Source of the DNA: Amycolatopsis nalaikhensis
GTDB lineage: Bacteria; Actinomycetota; Actinomycetes; Mycobacteriales; Pseudonocardiaceae
NCBI RefSeq assembly: GCF_030264295.1
Contig: NZ_CP127173.1
Coordinates: 10,601,069 to 10,665,068 of the forward strand
Direction: 5' to 3'
Length of the DNA: 64,000 nt
The notes below the pieces were generated by a model. It did not search any database. It was not told the origin of the DNA and saw only the letters and a list, made by a program, of their open reading frames with translations. Of the stretch, positions 62,371-64,000 are shown in pieces. Each line of letters starts with the position of its first letter. Positions within the stretch are counted from its first letter, which is position 1. The position numbers and the translations under genes are program-made.

Positions 62371-63579
62371 ATGCTCCCCAAGAAGATTTTACTTTCGGTG
62401 GCCGGAATCCTCGCCGGAGCACTGCTGATTTCCGCTTGCTCGTCCGGTGACGACGGCGGTTCACCCGGTGGAGCGCCCGCGTCCGGGTCCGCGTCGGCGT
62501 CGGCGACCCCGGTCGCGGTGTCGTTCGAGCCCGCCGGCGGGACCGGGGTCAACCCGGCGACGCCGGTGGTGGTGAAGGCGGCCAACGGGAAGCTCCTCGA
62601 CGTCACGGTGACCAACACCGCGAAGGGGAACAAGGTCGCCGGCAAGCTGGCCGACGACGGGGCCAGCTGGACGTCGACCGAGCCGCTGGGTTACGGGGCG
62701 ACGTACAAGATCGTCGCGCACGCCCAGGGCGCCGACGGGAAGCCGATCGAGCAGGACAACCAGATCACGACGCTGGCGCCGAAGAAGCAGGCGAACGCCA
62801 ACCTCATCCCGGCCCCGTCCGCGGTGGCGAGCACGGGTGTGGGTGTGGGCCAGCCGATCGTGTTCAGCTTCGGCAAGATCGCCGTGAAGAACAAGGCGGC
62901 GGTCGAGAAGGCCCTGACGGTGGAGTCGTCGCCGAAGCAGGAGGGCGGCTGGTACTGGATCGACGACTCGAACGTCCACTACCGGCCGAAGGAGTACTGG
63001 AAGGCGGGCACGACGCTGAAGGTGACGGCCAAGATCTACGGCGTCGACTTCGGCAACGGCGTGTTCGGCGCGGAGGACCGTTCGGAGACGTACAAGGTCC
63101 ACGACTCCTGGATCGCGAAGGCGGACGGGAACACCGAGCAGATGCAGATCTTCCACAACGGCGCGATGGTCAAGTCGATGCCGATCTCGATGGGCAAGGA
63201 CGCGACGCCGACCCATTTGGGCGCGCACGTCATTTCGGACAAGCAGGCCAATTACACGATGGACTCGTGCACGTACGGCGTCTGCCCGCCCGACCCGAAG
63301 GCGTATAGGTCCAACGAGAAGTGGTCGGAGCGCATTTCGAACGACGGCGAGTTCGTCCACGAGAACCCGAACAGCGTGGGACAGCAGGGAAGTTCCAACG
63401 TGTCCCACGGCTGCATCAACCTCAACGGGGCGAACGCCCAGTGGTTCTTCCAGAACATGGGGTTGGGTGACGTGGTGGAGGTGACCAACTCCGGCGGGCC
63501 GCAGCTCCCGGTGTGGGACCTGTACGGCGACTGGTCCAAGTCCTGGGCCGACTGGCAAGCCGGGTCGGCGCTCAAGTAG
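62371..63579 (+). CDS. L,D-transpeptidase lipoprotein (LdtMt2-like)
   Basis: 402 residues from ATG at 62371, chosen because AAAGAGA lies just upstream and the signal MLPKKILLSVAGILAGALLI starts immediately; an ATG at 62335 would add 12 residues before it. The lipobox LISAC gives lipidation at about C24. Two Ig-like domains (about 55-255) precede the YkuD domain with the active site SNVSHGCINLNGANA, C348. It cross-links stem peptides 3-3 between diaminopimelate residues, the dominant type in many actinomycetes. A strong terminator with a T run follows. Confidence 0.95.
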   Translation: MLPKKILLSVAGILAGALLISACSSGDDGGSPGGAPASGSASASATPVAVSFEPAGGTGVNPATPVVVKAANGKLLDVTVTNTAKGNKVAGKLADDGASWTSTEPLGYGATYKIVAHAQGADGKPIEQDNQITTLAPKKQANANLIPAPSAVASTGVGVGQPIVFSFGKIAVKNKAAVEKALTVESSPKQEGGWYWIDDSNVHYRPKEYWKAGTTLKVTAKIYGVDFGNGVFGAEDRSETYKVHDSWIAKADGNTEQMQIFHNGAMVKSMPISMGKDATPTHLGAHVISDKQANYTMDSCTYGVCPPDPKAYRSNEKWSERISNDGEFVHENPNSVGQQGSSNVSHGCINLNGANAQWFFQNMGLGDVVEVTNSGGPQLPVWDLYGDWSKSWADWQAGSALK

Positions 63580-63594
63580 AGCTGGACGTGGAGG

Positions 63595-63624
63595 AAGGGC
63601 CGGGGCTCGGTGTGCCCCGGCCCT
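63595..63624 (+). terminator. Terminator after the L,D-transpeptidase gene
   Basis: AAGGGCCGGGGC pairs with GCCCCGGCCCTT around a seven-base loop, followed by TTGTTG. It begins 16 bases after the stop. Confidence 0.85.
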
Positions 63625-63950
63625 TTTGTTGTGGGCTTTGGGGTTGGAGCACGCGGGTGGGCGGGGCGCTCGCGCCGGGAGGCCGCCGCGGTTGTGCCAG
63701 TGCCCGACGCTGGGCGCACTGCCGCGGCCCGCAGGCTCGAGCATGTCGCCACGGCGCTGCGCAGAACCGCATCTCGCCGGGCCTCGCGGGTCTCCCTTGG
63801 CACGGCCCAAGATCCGCCGAGATCGGAGCCGAGCCCCACCTCTGCCCGCGTCGCCGGCGCCGACCCGCGATCGATCGCCTGCGTTGCTGCCCCGCAGGTC
63901 CGGCACTCAGGTCTTCCGCCCGCGCGGCCGTCGTTCTCCGGGCATAAAGA
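63625..63950. other. Gene-free interval
   Basis: About 325 bases with no convincing gene on either strand. Open frames here are short, lack starts with ribosome binding sites, and do not show the third-position G/C pattern of the neighbouring genes. No tRNA or repeat is seen. It lies between two terminators. Confidence 0.7.
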
Positions 63951-63997
63951 AAGGGCCTGGGCCGGGAGACTCGCGTCTCGACCGGGCCCAGGCCCTT
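63951..63997. terminator. Hairpin at the right edge, probably ending a gene beyond the window
   Basis: AAGGGCCTGGGCC...GGCCCAGGCCCTT forms a long stem with an inner GAGACTCGCGTCTC pairing. Read on the minus strand it is followed by the T-rich complement of ATAAAGAAA, so it may serve a minus-strand gene entering from the right. Confidence 0.65.
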
Positions 63998-64000
63998 CCT

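Noticed and set aside
63625..63950. Possible short genes at the right edge, including a frame from 63513
   Set aside because: They overlap the end of the L,D-transpeptidase or its terminator, have no ribosome binding site and show no coding bias.

Overview
This window looks like part of the chromosome of a high-GC actinomycete in the Pseudonocardiaceae, most likely Amycolatopsis or a close relative. The evidence is the very high GC with G/C-ending codons, frequent GTG starts, mycothiol-type and F420-type enzyme families, and an actinobacterial cytochrome bcc-aa3 cluster. The gene order from about 9 kb to 58 kb also follows the well-known Mycobacterium tuberculosis segment around Rv2188c-Rv2218: pimB, NlpC/P60, DEDD/GIY-YIG nuclease, qcrBAC-ctaE, trpD, ctaF-ctaC, asnB, adoK, erpA-like, DUF3043, cobT, ilvE, pepA, E2 acyltransferase, TIGR01777, lipB and lipA. 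No rRNA, tRNA or CRISPR array was seen.

Layout. 0-9 kb is accessory metabolism: a truncated secreted hydrolase, two tandem SulP-carbonic anhydrase fusions, bioA, a P450 with an SRPBCC partner, and a uridine-kinase-like protein without a P-loop lysine. 9-17.5 kb holds pimB, a secreted NlpC/P60 peptidase with a structured leader, an NYN-domain protein divergent from a DEDD/GIY-YIG nuclease, and a MerR gene divergent from a mycothiol-type isomerase. 17.5-27.4 kb is the respiratory region (qcrB, qcrA, qcrC, ctaE, then ctaF and ctaC), interrupted by trpD, a receiver protein, an EamA exporter and a GlxA-type regulator. 27.6-42.3 kb carries asnB, adoK, an A-type Fe-S carrier, an aldo-keto reductase, a purC-GntR operon with a cluster of operator-like palindromes, ispD, cobT, ilvE and pepA. 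A complete IS5-type element (42372-43326) sits inside an intergenic palindrome. 43.4-48.2 kb holds a TRAP/TAXI uptake pair, an SMI1/KNR4 protein and a GNAT. 48.3-58.2 kb is the lipoate and 2-oxoacid dehydrogenase region (lpdA, sucB, lipB, lipA), with a TetR/LLM/SDR block inserted between lipB and lipA. 58.2-64 kb holds DedA, a secreted cysteine protease with a membrane-anchored partner, a LysR gene divergent from a patatin, and an L,D-transpeptidase lipoprotein.

The genes work together in several sets. QcrCAB with CtaC/E/F form most of the bcc-aa3 terminal oxidase (ctaD is not here). LipB and LipA supply the lipoyl groups carried by the two lipoyl domains of SucB, which LpdA reoxidises. PimB, AsnB, the NlpC/P60 protein and the L,D-transpeptidase serve the cell envelope.

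The two most unusual signals are not single genes. (1) Three genes (sucB, an SDR, and a hypothetical beside GntR) each appear broken by one extra base. In each case, repairing the frame produces the same 9-mer, CCGGAGCTC, on one strand or the other. (2) Intergenic spaces carry recurring families of long palindromes with conserved ends or centres, including a three-hairpin element found at three loci, one of which has been split by the IS.
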